A stretch of 22,059 nt of DNA from CAYUMU01 sp964445985 (GCA_964445985.1 CAYUMU010000102.1:1-22059); one strand, 5' to 3'. Positions 15,299 through 22,059 are shown, counted from the first letter of the stretch. Program-made: numbers and translations. Notes: generated by a model not told the origin, from the letters alone.

Positions 15299-15860
15299 AA
15301 CAACTTTGCGCATGCAATCCCAGCGCCGCGGCCCGGCATGCTTCGTGAAAGGCTGGCAGGTCGTCCATGGCCTGATGAATCACGCCTGGCACATACAGGC
15401 CCCCAATCGGTTGACCGTGCGCGTCGATCAAGGGATGGCCCGCCGGGCGGTTGGTGTTCTGATAAAACCAGGTGACGCGTTTGACATTGGCCGGCACGCG
15501 AATCCGCGGCCAGCGAACCATCGAAAGCCACGCCAGGCCGCGGCAACCGTGCCGATACACGGGGTCGGAAAGCACCATCTCATCCACCTCAATTCCCCGT
15601 TGCCGCAGTGCCAGGGCCAGCCGCATGGCGCCCCACCCGGCCCCGTAGCTGTAGGCGTAAATGCCGAGCTTCATGGAGCCCGAGCCACGGGTGAACTGAA
15701 TGAACTCGGCCAGGCTCGACCAATGCGAGTTCCAGCGGCGATACGTGGTAAACGTGTTCGGCTCTTGCAGCGGTCGAACCGTTTCCAGCCACAAACGCAA
15801 AACGCCATTCAAGCGGGCTTCGCTTTGCAAAAAGCCAGAAATGCAGATGTGCCAGTGCAT
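15276..15860 (-). CDS. Alpha/beta-hydrolase-like protein beside the phage module
   Basis: The protein has 194 residues. A strand-turn-helix IYAYSYGAGWGAMRLALALR places Ser71 in a nucleophile elbow (YSYGAG, a variant of GxSxG). Asp99 in VLSDPVY and His162 in VIHQAMDD complete a likely catalytic triad in the right order. There is no signal peptide, so it is probably cytosolic. The substrate is unknown. The last residues, SPDIPSG, and the stop codon come from a dispersed repeat, so the original C terminus may be replaced. It is divergent from the ParB-like gene across 454 bases and carries the same heptad element 5' of its start (15867-15895), which links it to the phage-derived cluster. No clear ribosome site precedes the ATG. 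Confidence 0.65.
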   Translation of the reverse strand: MHWHICISGFLQSEARLNGVLRLWLETVRPLQEPNTFTTYRRWNSHWSSLAEFIQFTRGSGSMKLGIYAYSYGAGWGAMRLALALRQRGIEVDEMVLSDPVYRHGCRGLAWLSMVRWPRIRVPANVKRVTWFYQNTNRPAGHPLIDAHGQPIGGLYVPGVIHQAMDDLPAFHEACRAAALGLHAQSCSPDIPSG

Positions 15861-15866
15861 GGGAAA

Positions 15867-15895
15867 AAGTGCGGAGTGCGGAATTCGGAGTGGGG
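15867..15895 (-). promoter_or_regulatory. Heptad-periodic 5' element upstream of the hydrolase gene
   Basis: On the minus strand this reads CCCCACTCCGAATTCCGCAC and then TCCGCACTT, a run of 7-base units (ACTCCGA, ATTCCGC, ACTCCGC). It ends six bases before the start codon at 15860. The same element in the same orientation precedes the ParB-like and portal genes. Its function, and whether it is regulatory at all, is inferred only from position. Confidence 0.5.
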
Positions 15896-16062
15896 AGTTG
15901 CCGGAGAATGAAGGCGAGCCCAGCGGTTGATCCGCTGGGTGGGCAGTTGGATTTGCCGAGGAGCGGGCGAGGAAGTGCGGGAATGGTCTGTGGGTGTGAT
16001 CGATAAGATCGGCGCGGCGGGGGGAAATGACGAGCCAGCTGCCGCGATGGAAGAATCATGCC

Positions 16063-16197
16063 ATAAAACCCAGGCACGACCCAATACATATTTTTCTGAA
16101 AACGCACATTTTTCTCAAAATGGCCACCGGATGAACCCGGCCGAAAAAAATAGCGCGAAATTAAAAAAATACCTATTGGGTCGTACCTAACATTTAT
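16063..16197. mobile_element. 135-bp MITE-like AT-rich element with 33-bp terminal inverted repeats
   Basis: The left arm 16063-16095 and the reverse complement of the right arm 16165-16197 match at 26 of 33 positions, including 11 consecutive bases (ACGACCCAATA) and a terminal TATTTTT. The interior is AT-rich with two near-identical TTTTTCTGAAAA/TTTTTCTCAAAA units and a central GGCC..GGCC hairpin. No target duplication was clear. It sits between the divergent hydrolase and ParB-like genes. It could instead be a large operator or cruciform in their shared control region. Confidence 0.55.
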
Positions 16198-16272
16198 GCG
16201 AATATGTAACCATCGCGGCACGCAACGCACATCACCCCCGCCGCCACCGCACGTCTCGCCCCTCCAAATCTT

Positions 16273-16299
16273 GCACTCCGAATTCCGCATTCCACACTT
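16273..16299 (+). promoter_or_regulatory. Heptad-periodic 5' element upstream of the ParB-like gene
   Basis: GCACTCCGAATTCCGCATTC followed by CACACTT repeats the 7-base pattern and ends 15 bases before the start codon at 16315. The orientation relative to the gene is the same as in the copies before the hydrolase and portal genes. Confidence 0.5.
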
Positions 16300-16314
16300 C
16301 CTACCAGGTTTTCC

Positions 16315-16872
16315 ATGCAAATCCGCGATCGCATTGTCGAATTTTGCCGTGTGCCTGCTCGTACGCTGCTTCCCAATCCGCGCAATTGGCGGACACACCC
16401 CGCGGTTCAGCAGGATGCGCTGCGCGGCGTGCTGGCCGAGATTGGCTACGCCGACGCGCTGCTTGCCCGACGGCAGGCAGACGGCAGCCTCGAGCTGATC
16501 GACGGCCACCTCAGGGCCGAAACCACGCCCAATATGGAGGTTCCCGTGTTGGTTCTCGACCTCACGGCGGCCGAGGCCGACAAGCTGCTGGTGGTGCTCG
16601 ACCCGCTGGCGGCGATGGCCGGCCGCGACGATGCCCGCCTGGCCGAATTGCTGGCCGAAGTGGAAACCAACCACCAGGGTTTGCAACAACTGCTCGATCA
16701 ATTGGGAGCGCCGGCGGAGCTTGAATTCGACGATCCCACCGATGAACTTCCGGAAGTGGACGTTCCCAACGCCTGGCAATTGCTGATCGACTGCGCCGAT
16801 GAAGACGATCAGAAATCTCTGTATGCCCGACTAAAAAAGGAAGGCTATTCCTGCCGCGTGCTCAGTCTATAG
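16315..16872 (+). CDS. ParB/sulfiredoxin-fold domain protein of the phage module
   Basis: The protein has 185 residues. Its N-terminal domain has the ParB-like layout: LLPNPRNWRTHPAVQQDALR (18-37), GYADALLARR and the signature LIDGHLRAE (61-69), then VPVLVLDLTAAEADKLL. In the ParB superfamily this fold binds and hydrolyses nucleotides. There is no helix-turn-helix for parS binding, so chromosome partitioning is unlikely. Phage copies often sit next to terminase genes with an undefined role. The C-terminal part (QLLIDCADEDDQKSLYARLK, then KEGYSCRVLSL) resembles a small alpha-beta domain. The start follows the heptad element; CCAGG is the only weak ribosome site. The next gene is the ABC-GNAT fusion, 220 bases away. 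Confidence 0.82.
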   Translation: MQIRDRIVEFCRVPARTLLPNPRNWRTHPAVQQDALRGVLAEIGYADALLARRQADGSLELIDGHLRAETTPNMEVPVLVLDLTAAEADKLLVVLDPLAAMAGRDDARLAELLAEVETNHQGLQQLLDQLGAPAELEFDDPTDELPEVDVPNAWQLLIDCADEDDQKSLYARLKKEGYSCRVLSL

Positions 16873-16915
16873 AGACAAGCACAAGAGGGAATATTGTCAT
16901 TCGCGCAAGGCTATA

Positions 16916-17067
16916 GTCATTCCCGCGAAGGCGGGAACCCAGTCACACAGCGTCTGCTCCTCAACGCGGGTAAACCGCAAACGAACACGCTGAGGCATTA
17001 AAGTTCTCCGCGGCTTGCAGTGATGTTAACGAGCAAGAAACTAGATTCCCGCATGCGCGGGAATGAC
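16916..17067. mobile_element. 152-bp MITE-like element enclosing dispersed-repeat copy B
   Basis: The ends are GTCATTCCCGCG...GGCGGGA at 16916-16936 and, mirrored, TCCCGC...CGCGGGAATGAC at 17047-17067, matching at 18 of 21 positions. Each end is also close to palindromic. The interior 16963-17042 is the 80-bp repeat whose other copy is at 7116-7193 in opposite orientation. A partial extra end (GTCATTCGCGC) occurs at about 16896. No coding frame or clear target duplication was seen. It occupies the space between the ParB-like and ABC-GNAT genes, ending 25 bases before the latter's start. Confidence 0.65.
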
Positions 17068-17092
17068 GGCAGGTTTCGTAAAGGATCATTCC

Positions 17093-18229
17093 ATGCAAAT
17101 CACCACCACCGTTTCTTGTGCCATCGATCATGACAGTTTCCGCGTGCGGCAGGTGGCCGGCATGTTTGATCTGCCGCTCGCGCCGCGCGCTTCGCGCACC
17201 TATCGCGTGGATCTTCCTGATCTTGACGAACCCTGGCAGATCGGGCTCATCACCGGTCCCTCGGGCAGCGGCAAATCGACCATCGCCAGGGCCGCTTATG
17301 GCGACGCGCTCTACTGCGGTCACGCCTGGCCGGCCGATCGGGCCGTGATCGACTCCTTTCCCGAAACCATCCCCACGCGCGCCATCGTGGCCCTGTTTAC
17401 CGCCGTGGGCTTCAGTAGCCCGCCCGCGTGGCTCCGTCCTTACGCGGTGCTTTCCGGCGGTGAGCGCTTCCGCTGCGATTTGGTGCGCGCGCTGCTGACT
17501 GGCGGCAATCAACCTTCGTTGGGCGGCCCGCCGCTGACCGTGTTCGATGAATACACCAGCGTGGTCGATCGCACCGTGGCTCAGGTGGGTTCGGCCGCCG
17601 TGGCCAGGGCGATTCGCGGCGGAATGGTGCCGCGGCGGTTCGTCGCCGTCACCTGCCACGACGACGTGGCCGACTGGTTGCAGCCCGACTGGGTGCTCGA
17701 CATGGCGACGGGCGACGTCACGCGGAGGTGTCTTCGGCGACCCCCGCTCAACGTCGAAATCGTCCGCTGCCAGCCTGCGGCGTGGCGACGTTTTGCTCCG
17801 CATCACTATCTGAGCGCCCAGTTGAACTGGGGCGCGCGCTGTTACCTGGCCTTGCTCGCCGGCCGGCCCGTGGCCTTTGCCGCGCTGCTGGCCAACCCCG
17901 CCCGGCGGCAGACCTGGCGGGTATCGCGGATCGTGGTGCTGCCCGACTTCCAAGGCATTGGCGTCGGCGGCCGCTTTCTGGCAGGGGTCGCGCACATCTA
18001 TGAACAACAAGGCAACCGCCTGACCATCACCACCAGCCATCCGGCCATGATTGCCCATCTGCGAAACTCTCCCCGCTGGCGAATCACGGCCGTCAAGCAT
18101 GGCGGCTACCAACGCGGCGAATATGCGCGTCAGAAAAACATTCAGACCACCTCGGCAGGTCGCACGGTAGTCTCCGCCGCCTGGCGGCCGATGAGCGGGC
18201 GGACGATTACTTCCCGGCATTTCCAGTGA
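17093..18229 (+). CDS. ABC-type ATPase fused to a GNAT acetyltransferase domain
   Basis: The 378-residue soluble protein has an N-terminal ABC ATPase with Walker A GPSGSGKST (55-63), signature LSGGERFR (120-127), Walker B LTVFDEY (148-154, Glu153) and switch His189 in VTCHDDVADW. The C-terminal half is GNAT-like: HHYLSAQLNWGARCYLALLA, RQTWRVSRIVVLPDFQ, then the acetyl-CoA loop QGIGVGGRFL (287-296). There is no transmembrane partner, so this is not a transporter. Both active centres look complete. The ATG at 17093 has AAGGA eight bases upstream. It lies between the ParB-like gene and the terminase genes on the same strand, which suggests a DNA-related role in packaging or phage takeover. The substrate of the acetyltransferase is unknown. 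Confidence 0.85.
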   Translation: MQITTTVSCAIDHDSFRVRQVAGMFDLPLAPRASRTYRVDLPDLDEPWQIGLITGPSGSGKSTIARAAYGDALYCGHAWPADRAVIDSFPETIPTRAIVALFTAVGFSSPPAWLRPYAVLSGGERFRCDLVRALLTGGNQPSLGGPPLTVFDEYTSVVDRTVAQVGSAAVARAIRGGMVPRRFVAVTCHDDVADWLQPDWVLDMATGDVTRRCLRRPPLNVEIVRCQPAAWRRFAPHHYLSAQLNWGARCYLALLAGRPVAFAALLANPARRQTWRVSRIVVLPDFQGIGVGGRFLAGVAHIYEQQGNRLTITTSHPAMIAHLRNSPRWRITAVKHGGYQRGEYARQKNIQTTSAGRTVVSAAWRPMSGRTITSRHFQ

Positions 18230-18313
18230 GTGAAATCAAGGCGTTGCATTACTCAGAACGACTTCTCCTAAGAAAGATGCGCGACATGGCCGAACGAGAA
18301 TAGATCTCTATGA

Positions 18314-18539
18314 TTTCATCCCGGTAGGGATGCCAGCGAGTAGCCAGGGTTTGAGCGAAGCGACAACCCTGGTTGGCGGAATATAATTGCTGTCTTCATC
18401 CTGAAAGGATGACAGCACGGTAGAACCAGCCGCCAACCGCTGTGACCCCTCGCGGGGTCAATGGGGGTTGTGGCGTTTGATATCCGGCGGTGTCGCTAAC
18501 GCTCAACCGCCGGCTACGGGCTGATACCCCTTCGGGGTA
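18314..18539. repeat. Array of six hairpins upstream of the terminase genes
   Basis: Successive palindromes are CATCCcggtaGGGATG (18318-18332), CCAGGGTT..AACCCTGG (18344-18372), CATCCTGAAAGGATG (18398-18412), GACCCCTCGCGGGGTC (18444-18459), CCGGCGGT..ACCGCCGG (18484-18513) and TACCCCTTCGGGGTA (18525-18539). The 445-base space between ABC-GNAT and the small terminase gene holds no other gene. The first and third units relate to the repeat at 15275. The array may terminate upstream transcription. Confidence 0.75.
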
Positions 18540-18674
18540 GAAACTCTTAACGGATCATTTGTTCCCCCAATCGATCGAGAAAGCGGGACGTTGTTATTCG
18601 GTGGCCCCCCCCAAGCTGACACTCTGACAATTGCTTCTTCGCACAACATCCGTCACCCCCGAGGAACACCAACC

Positions 18675-19160
18675 ATGGAACCCAACCAGCCCGATCGCGA
18701 AACCCAGCGGCGCCTGCTGGAGAAAGGGCTTGTCGAAGGGCTATCCGTCGACGAGCTCGAAGCGGCCCTCTTGCGAACGCCTGGCGTCACGCGTGACGAA
18801 GTTCGCAATGACCTCAACCGACTGCTCGCGCTACTTCGCGAAGAAGGCCACCGAATTCAGCGTCAGGCGTGCGATCCCGTGGCGCTGGCCCTGGCGGTGC
18901 GGCGCCGCGAGCGAATCTATCACCAGGCCATCAAAAGCAACGATCGCCGGATCGCGCTCGACGCCGAGAAAGATCGTTGCCGACTGCTGGGGGCGTACCC
19001 GGCCGATCGAGAACCTGCCACGCCTGTTGCTGAGGAGCACGACCTTGACCTCGCCATCGAAAGGGAACTGGAGAGACTGGCCCGCCGAAAGTCGCAGGAA
19101 ACTGCTGAGGAAACTGCGGCGGCAACATACCCTCGACTGGCCCGCGATGAGCCTGATTGA
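18675..19160 (+). CDS. Small terminase-like protein
   Basis: The protein has 161 residues, is highly charged and almost wholly helical. The N terminus EKGLVEGLSVDELEAALLRT, then PGVTRDEVRNDLNRLL, resembles a helix-turn-helix DNA-recognition region. The middle (ALAVRRRERIYHQAIKSNDR, then RIALDAEKDRCRLLGAY) is the type of helix pair seen in phage small terminase subunits that ends at an LLG box. The assignment rests mainly on position: it overlaps the large terminase start by 14 bases, which implies translational coupling. GAGGAA stands about 10 bases before the ATG. Its expected role is to recognise the packaging site and hand DNA to the large subunit. Confidence 0.7.
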   Translation: MEPNQPDRETQRRLLEKGLVEGLSVDELEAALLRTPGVTRDEVRNDLNRLLALLREEGHRIQRQACDPVALALAVRRRERIYHQAIKSNDRRIALDAEKDRCRLLGAYPADREPATPVAEEHDLDLAIERELERLARRKSQETAEETAAATYPRLARDEPD

Positions 19161-20622
19161 GTGGACCGCCCAATATTTCTCGCACTATTTCACGCTGCCC
19201 GCCAGCCGCATGCATCGTTGGCTCGACGGGCGTTTGCCCTCGCTGGAGCGCGGTTCGCGGCTGGCGCTGGTAGCGCCGCGCGATAGCGCCAAGAGCACCT
19301 GGCTCAGCTTCGCCTGGCCGCTGTACTGCGCGGTGCATGGCAGCGAGCCCTACATTTTGCTGGTGGCCGAAACGGCCGATCAGGCCCGCCGCTACCTCAG
19401 GGCGTTGCGCCGCGAGTTGTCGAACAACGCCGCCCTGGCCCGCGATTACCCCGAGGCCGTGGGCCAGGGCGATAGCTGGAACGTGGACCGGTTGGTGCTG
19501 GCCAATGGCGTGGAGATCGAAGCGCTTGGCACGGGCGGCAGCATTCGAGGTCGCAAGAACGACGCGGCCCGCCCTTCGTTGGTGATTCTCGATGATCCTC
19601 AAGACCGCAAACATATCGCCTCGGCCGTGCACAGAGCCGGCGATTGGACCTGGTTCACGCAAGATTTGCTGAATGTCGGCAGTCCTGACACTATTTTTCT
19701 AGTGGCCGGCACGGCCCTGCATCGCGAGGCGCTGGTCGATCGGCTGCTCCAGCGCCCCGGCTGGGAAGCCCGGCGTTTTCCGGCGGTGGAGTCCTGGCCG
19801 TCGGCCGCCGAACGCTGGGCCGAATGGCGGTCCATCTATACCAATGTCACCCGCCCTCAACATGCGCTCGAGGCCCGCGCCTACTACCACGAGCATAGTC
19901 AGGAAATGAATCAAGGCGCCGTCTTGAGTTGGCCTCAGCGTGAGAGTCTCTACACCCTGATGAAGTTGCAGATGGACATTGGCCATGCGGCGTTTGAGTC
20001 AGAAAAGCAAGGCCGGCCGATCAATCCTGAATTGTGTGAGTGGCCGGAAAGCTATTTTGGCGATTCACTCTGGTTCGACGCCTGGCCACGCAAGCTGCTG
20101 GCCAAGGTGCTCACGCTCGACCCCAGCAAGGGAAGCTCCTCGCGGGTGGGCGACTACAGCGCCTTTGTGCTGGCCGGCCTCGATGACACCGGCCGGCTCT
20201 ATATCGACGCCGATCTCCGCCGCCGGCCGGTTGAAGACATGGTGCGCGACGGCGTCGACCATTACCGGCGGTTCTCGCCCGACGCCTTTGGGTGCGAAAC
20301 CAACGCCTGGCAAGAACTGCTAGGCCCAGACTTCGAGGCCGAGTTTGCCCGGCAGGGGTTGCTCGCCGCCCAACCCTGGGGCATCAAGAACCATGAGCCC
20401 AAACTGCTGCGCATCCGCCGCCTCGGCCCCTGGCTGTCCGGCGGCCGGCTCCGCTTCCTCCGCGGCTCGCCCGGCGCGGCGCTGCTGGTGCGGCAACTCC
20501 AAGACTTCCCCCTGGGCGATCACGACGACGGACCCGACGCGCTCGAAATGGCGCTGAGACTGGCGACCTCGCTGCTGGAAGACAGACCAACGCGAGCAAC
20601 GATGCGCATGACCAGCGAGTGA
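19147..20622 (+). CDS. Phage terminase large subunit
   Basis: This is the DNA-packaging motor, with ATPase and nuclease activities. It has 491 residues from ATG 19147. The ATPase half has a variant Walker A, PRDSAKST (44-51, with Ser-Ala in place of the usual Gly-x-Gly), a coupling region VAETADQARRYL, a lid-like GGSIRGRKNDAARP and Walker B LVILDDPQD (145-153). The nuclease half has LTLDPSKG (Asp325) with DYSAFVLAG, CETNAW (Glu384) and DHDDGPDAL (Asp458-Asp464), giving the acidic metal-binding set. Both halves look complete and functional. The same frame is open back to 18631, and a helical stretch just before the ATG (RRKLLRKLRRQHTLDWP) could belong to the protein if a non-ATG start is used. 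A long hairpin follows at 20670. Confidence 0.92.
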   Translation: MSLIEWTAQYFSHYFTLPASRMHRWLDGRLPSLERGSRLALVAPRDSAKSTWLSFAWPLYCAVHGSEPYILLVAETADQARRYLRALRRELSNNAALARDYPEAVGQGDSWNVDRLVLANGVEIEALGTGGSIRGRKNDAARPSLVILDDPQDRKHIASAVHRAGDWTWFTQDLLNVGSPDTIFLVAGTALHREALVDRLLQRPGWEARRFPAVESWPSAAERWAEWRSIYTNVTRPQHALEARAYYHEHSQEMNQGAVLSWPQRESLYTLMKLQMDIGHAAFESEKQGRPINPELCEWPESYFGDSLWFDAWPRKLLAKVLTLDPSKGSSSRVGDYSAFVLAGLDDTGRLYIDADLRRRPVEDMVRDGVDHYRRFSPDAFGCETNAWQELLGPDFEAEFARQGLLAAQPWGIKNHEPKLLRIRRLGPWLSGGRLRFLRGSPGAALLVRQLQDFPLGDHDDGPDALEMALRLATSLLEDRPTRATMRMTSE

Positions 20623-20669
20623 GAAGCTGCGCGTCAGGGGCAATCGACAAACCGAACCGCGAGGATCAC

Positions 20670-20710
20670 TTTCTCCCTTCTCCCCCGGTACTCCGGGGAG
20701 AGGGGAGAAA
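20670..20710 (+). terminator. Long hairpin after the large terminase gene
   Basis: The arm 20670-20688 (TTTCTCCC..CCCCCGG) pairs with 20693-20710 (CCGGGGAGAGGGGAGAAA) to give 18 base pairs with one bulged C, one G-T pair and a 4-base loop, TACT. It lies 48 bases past the stop codon. No T-run follows, so it may be a dispersed repeat used as a transcript end or RNA stabiliser. Confidence 0.55.
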
Positions 20711-20826
20711 AGGCTTTGCTATATCCTGATATCATAAAATGTAAATCCGCGAGCCTGGAATCTGATACAGTCAGGCACTCTGCACTTCCACCCGCGCCGC
20801 AAACTCCCTACCGTTTTCTATCCCTC

Positions 20827-20870
20827 CCCAACTCCGAATTCCGCACTTCAAACCAGCTCCGCACTTCCAC
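20827..20870 (+). promoter_or_regulatory. Heptad-periodic 5' element upstream of the portal gene
   Basis: CCCAACTCCGAATTCCGCAC then TTCAAACCAG and CTCCGCACTTCCAC repeats the CCGAATTCCGCA core and the CTCCGCACTT unit. It ends 15 bases before the start codon at 20886. It has the same orientation relative to the gene as the copies at 15867 and 16273. Confidence 0.5.
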
Positions 20871-20885
20871 TACAGGATCATCTCC

Positions 20886-22059
20886 ATGTCAGAACACGCC
20901 TCAAGCCCGCAAGCTTCCTCCCTGTCTTCCGCCTTGCAAGAACAACAGCAACTCCTGCAGCAGGCCGTGCAGCACGAGAACCGCATGCTCCGCGAAGCGC
21001 TCGAGGCATTCTCGGGCTCATCGCCTTACCCAATCGTCGATCCGAGCGAGGCCTACCGCGAACGTGGTGAGTTCTGGGAACCGCTGGAATCGGGGCCCGG
21101 CCAGGAGGTGGTCCCCTTCCGCAACGAGACCGAGCTGGCCGCCGCGCGCCAGGCCTGTCGGGCCTTGGCCGCGCACAACGAGTTCGCCATCAATGGGCAT
21201 GAGAACCGCATTTCTTACCTGGTGGGCACGGGGCATCGGTATCGCCTCACCGCCCGCGCGTCGGGCGCCCTCTCGCCCGGCGAGCTGCAAGAGGCCCAAG
21301 CGGTGATCGATGACTTTGTGCGCGAGAACGCCTGGCATCGCCGGCAGCAAGAAATCGTGCGCCGCCGCGATCGCGATGGCGAAGCCTTCCTGCGCTTCTT
21401 CGCCGAGCCGGGCGGAAGGTTGCGGGTGCGGTTTGTCGAACCGTGGCAAGTGCGGCGGCCCGAGGCGTTGCACAGCGGAGTCTCGAGCAACACCGCCGAG
21501 TTTGGCGTCGAAACCGCCCCGCGCGATGTGGAAACGGTGTATGGCTATTGGATTGAGAATGAGTTTGTGGAGGCCGACCAGGTGCAGCACCGCAAAGGCA
21601 ATGTCGATGGCAACGTACCCCGCGGCGTGCCGCTGTTTTACCCGGTGCGGCGGAACCTCGTTCGAGCCGAAAAGCTGCTGCGAAACATGGCGGCGGTCAG
21701 CGATATTCAAACGGCCATCGCCTTGATCCGGCGGCATGGTTCCGGCCGGCAAAGTTCGCTCGAACGCCTTCGCGGCAATCTGGCCAGCCACGTGGCCGAC
21801 CGGGGCGCAACGACGGAGTATTTTCAGCCCTACCGGCCCGGCACCATTCTCGACGTGCATGGCGATACGCAATACGACTTCCCCGCCCAAGGGCTCGACG
21901 CGGCCCGCTACGTGGCGGTGCTGCAAGCCATCTTGCGAGCCGTGGCCAGCCGGCTTTGCATGCCCGAATACATGCTCAGTTCCGATGCTTCCAATGCCAA
22001 CTACGCTAGTGAGCGTCGGGAAATGGCTTTGAGCGGGCGTTTTGCGGGGTGGCCGGGCG
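20886..22059 (+). CDS. Phage portal protein, cut by the window end
   Basis: The frame from ATG 20886 stays open to the last base, giving at least 391 residues. Portal proteins form the dodecameric ring at the capsid vertex through which terminase drives DNA. The N terminus is helical and Gln-rich (LQEQQQLLQQAVQHENRMLR). Later segments include NHL-free portal-like text: NAWHRRQQEIVRRRDRDGEA and FLRFFAEPGG, then VRFVEPWQVR, HRKGNVDGNVPRGVPLFYPV and RRNLVRAEKLLRNMAAVSD, followed by LQAILRAVASRLCMPEYMLS and ANYASERREMALSG. The order of an RFVEP strand, a GVPLFYPVRRNLVRAEKLL helix and an N-x-S-ERREM segment fits portal proteins downstream of a terminase. AGGATCAT precedes the ATG, similar to the ABC-GNAT gene leader. 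The 3' part is outside the window. Confidence 0.82.
   Translation, partial: MSEHASSPQASSLSSALQEQQQLLQQAVQHENRMLREALEAFSGSSPYPIVDPSEAYRERGEFWEPLESGPGQEVVPFRNETELAAARQACRALAAHNEFAINGHENRISYLVGTGHRYRLTARASGALSPGELQEAQAVIDDFVRENAWHRRQQEIVRRRDRDGEAFLRFFAEPGGRLRVRFVEPWQVRRPEALHSGVSSNTAEFGVETAPRDVETVYGYWIENEFVEADQVQHRKGNVDGNVPRGVPLFYPVRRNLVRAEKLLRNMAAVSDIQTAIALIRRHGSGRQSSLERLRGNLASHVADRGATTEYFQPYRPGTILDVHGDTQYDFPAQGLDAARYVAVLQAILRAVASRLCMPEYMLSSDASNANYASERREMALSGRFAGWPG

Noticed and set aside
15589..16779. A 396-residue minus-strand frame crossing the hydrolase and ParB-like genes
   Set aside because: It runs through the heptad repeats and the AT-rich element, and it is antisense to the IDGHLR-bearing ParB-like gene. 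It has no domain signature.
16315..16872. A chromosome or plasmid partition ParB
   Set aside because: It lacks the helix-turn-helix and dimerisation parts, has no ParA next to it, and is too short. The phage-associated ParB-like family fits better.
16961..18220. A 419-residue minus-strand frame opposite the ABC-GNAT gene
   Set aside because: It begins inside the dispersed repeat, has no motif, and mirrors a gene with a full set of ABC and GNAT motifs.
17093..18229. An ABC transporter ATP-binding subunit
   Set aside because: No permease gene or membrane segment lies nearby, and the C-terminal half is GNAT-like.
18314..18539. A CRISPR array
   Set aside because: The hairpins differ from each other in sequence and spacing, and there are no regular spacers or cas genes.

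Overview
The window looks like chromosomal DNA of a planctomycete, most likely of the Pirellulales type. It is GC-rich. It carries a homogentisate dioxygenase of the planctomycete-like form (N-terminal PVYVCRGEVPRKRH), a secreted protein with Cys-rich HEAT-like units and GYVPA repeats, a bifunctional HldE, and many dispersed palindromic repeats of kinds I associate with these genomes. The taxonomic call is an inference from protein style and was not tested by a search.

Region 1 (about 1-15205) reads as ordinary chromosome. In order it holds hmgA (-), a PAS-PAS NarL-type histidine kinase (+), a convergent NtrC-like response regulator with an altered GAFTGA loop (-), a secreted repeat protein (-), a truncated membrane-protein remnant and a tiny ORF (+), a GlsB/YeaQ-type membrane protein (-), htpG (-), a degraded group II intron 3' end, an unknown protein (-), a DUF3775-like protein (+), an AT-richer pair of unknown genes of which the second is broken at a homopolymer (-), hldE (-) and an anchored trypsin-like protease (-).

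Region 2 (about 15270 to the end) is a phage-derived head and packaging module. A small alpha/beta-hydrolase-like gene points left. Pointing right are a ParB-like protein, an ABC ATPase fused to a GNAT acetyltransferase, a small terminase-like protein, the large terminase and a portal protein that runs off the window. No integrase, lysis gene or repressor is visible inside the window, so an intact prophage, a degraded prophage and a domesticated (gene-transfer-agent-like) unit all remain possible.

The most unusual features are in region 2. Three genes (hydrolase, ParB-like, portal) carry the same heptad-periodic CCGAATTCCGCA element, in the same orientation, just upstream of their start codons. 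Two MITE-like elements with terminal inverted repeats sit in its intergenic spaces, and an array of six hairpins lies between the ABC-GNAT gene and the terminase genes. One of the MITE-like elements contains an 80-bp repeat whose other copy lies 9.8 kb away in region 1. Host-type repeats throughout the module suggest long residence in the chromosome.
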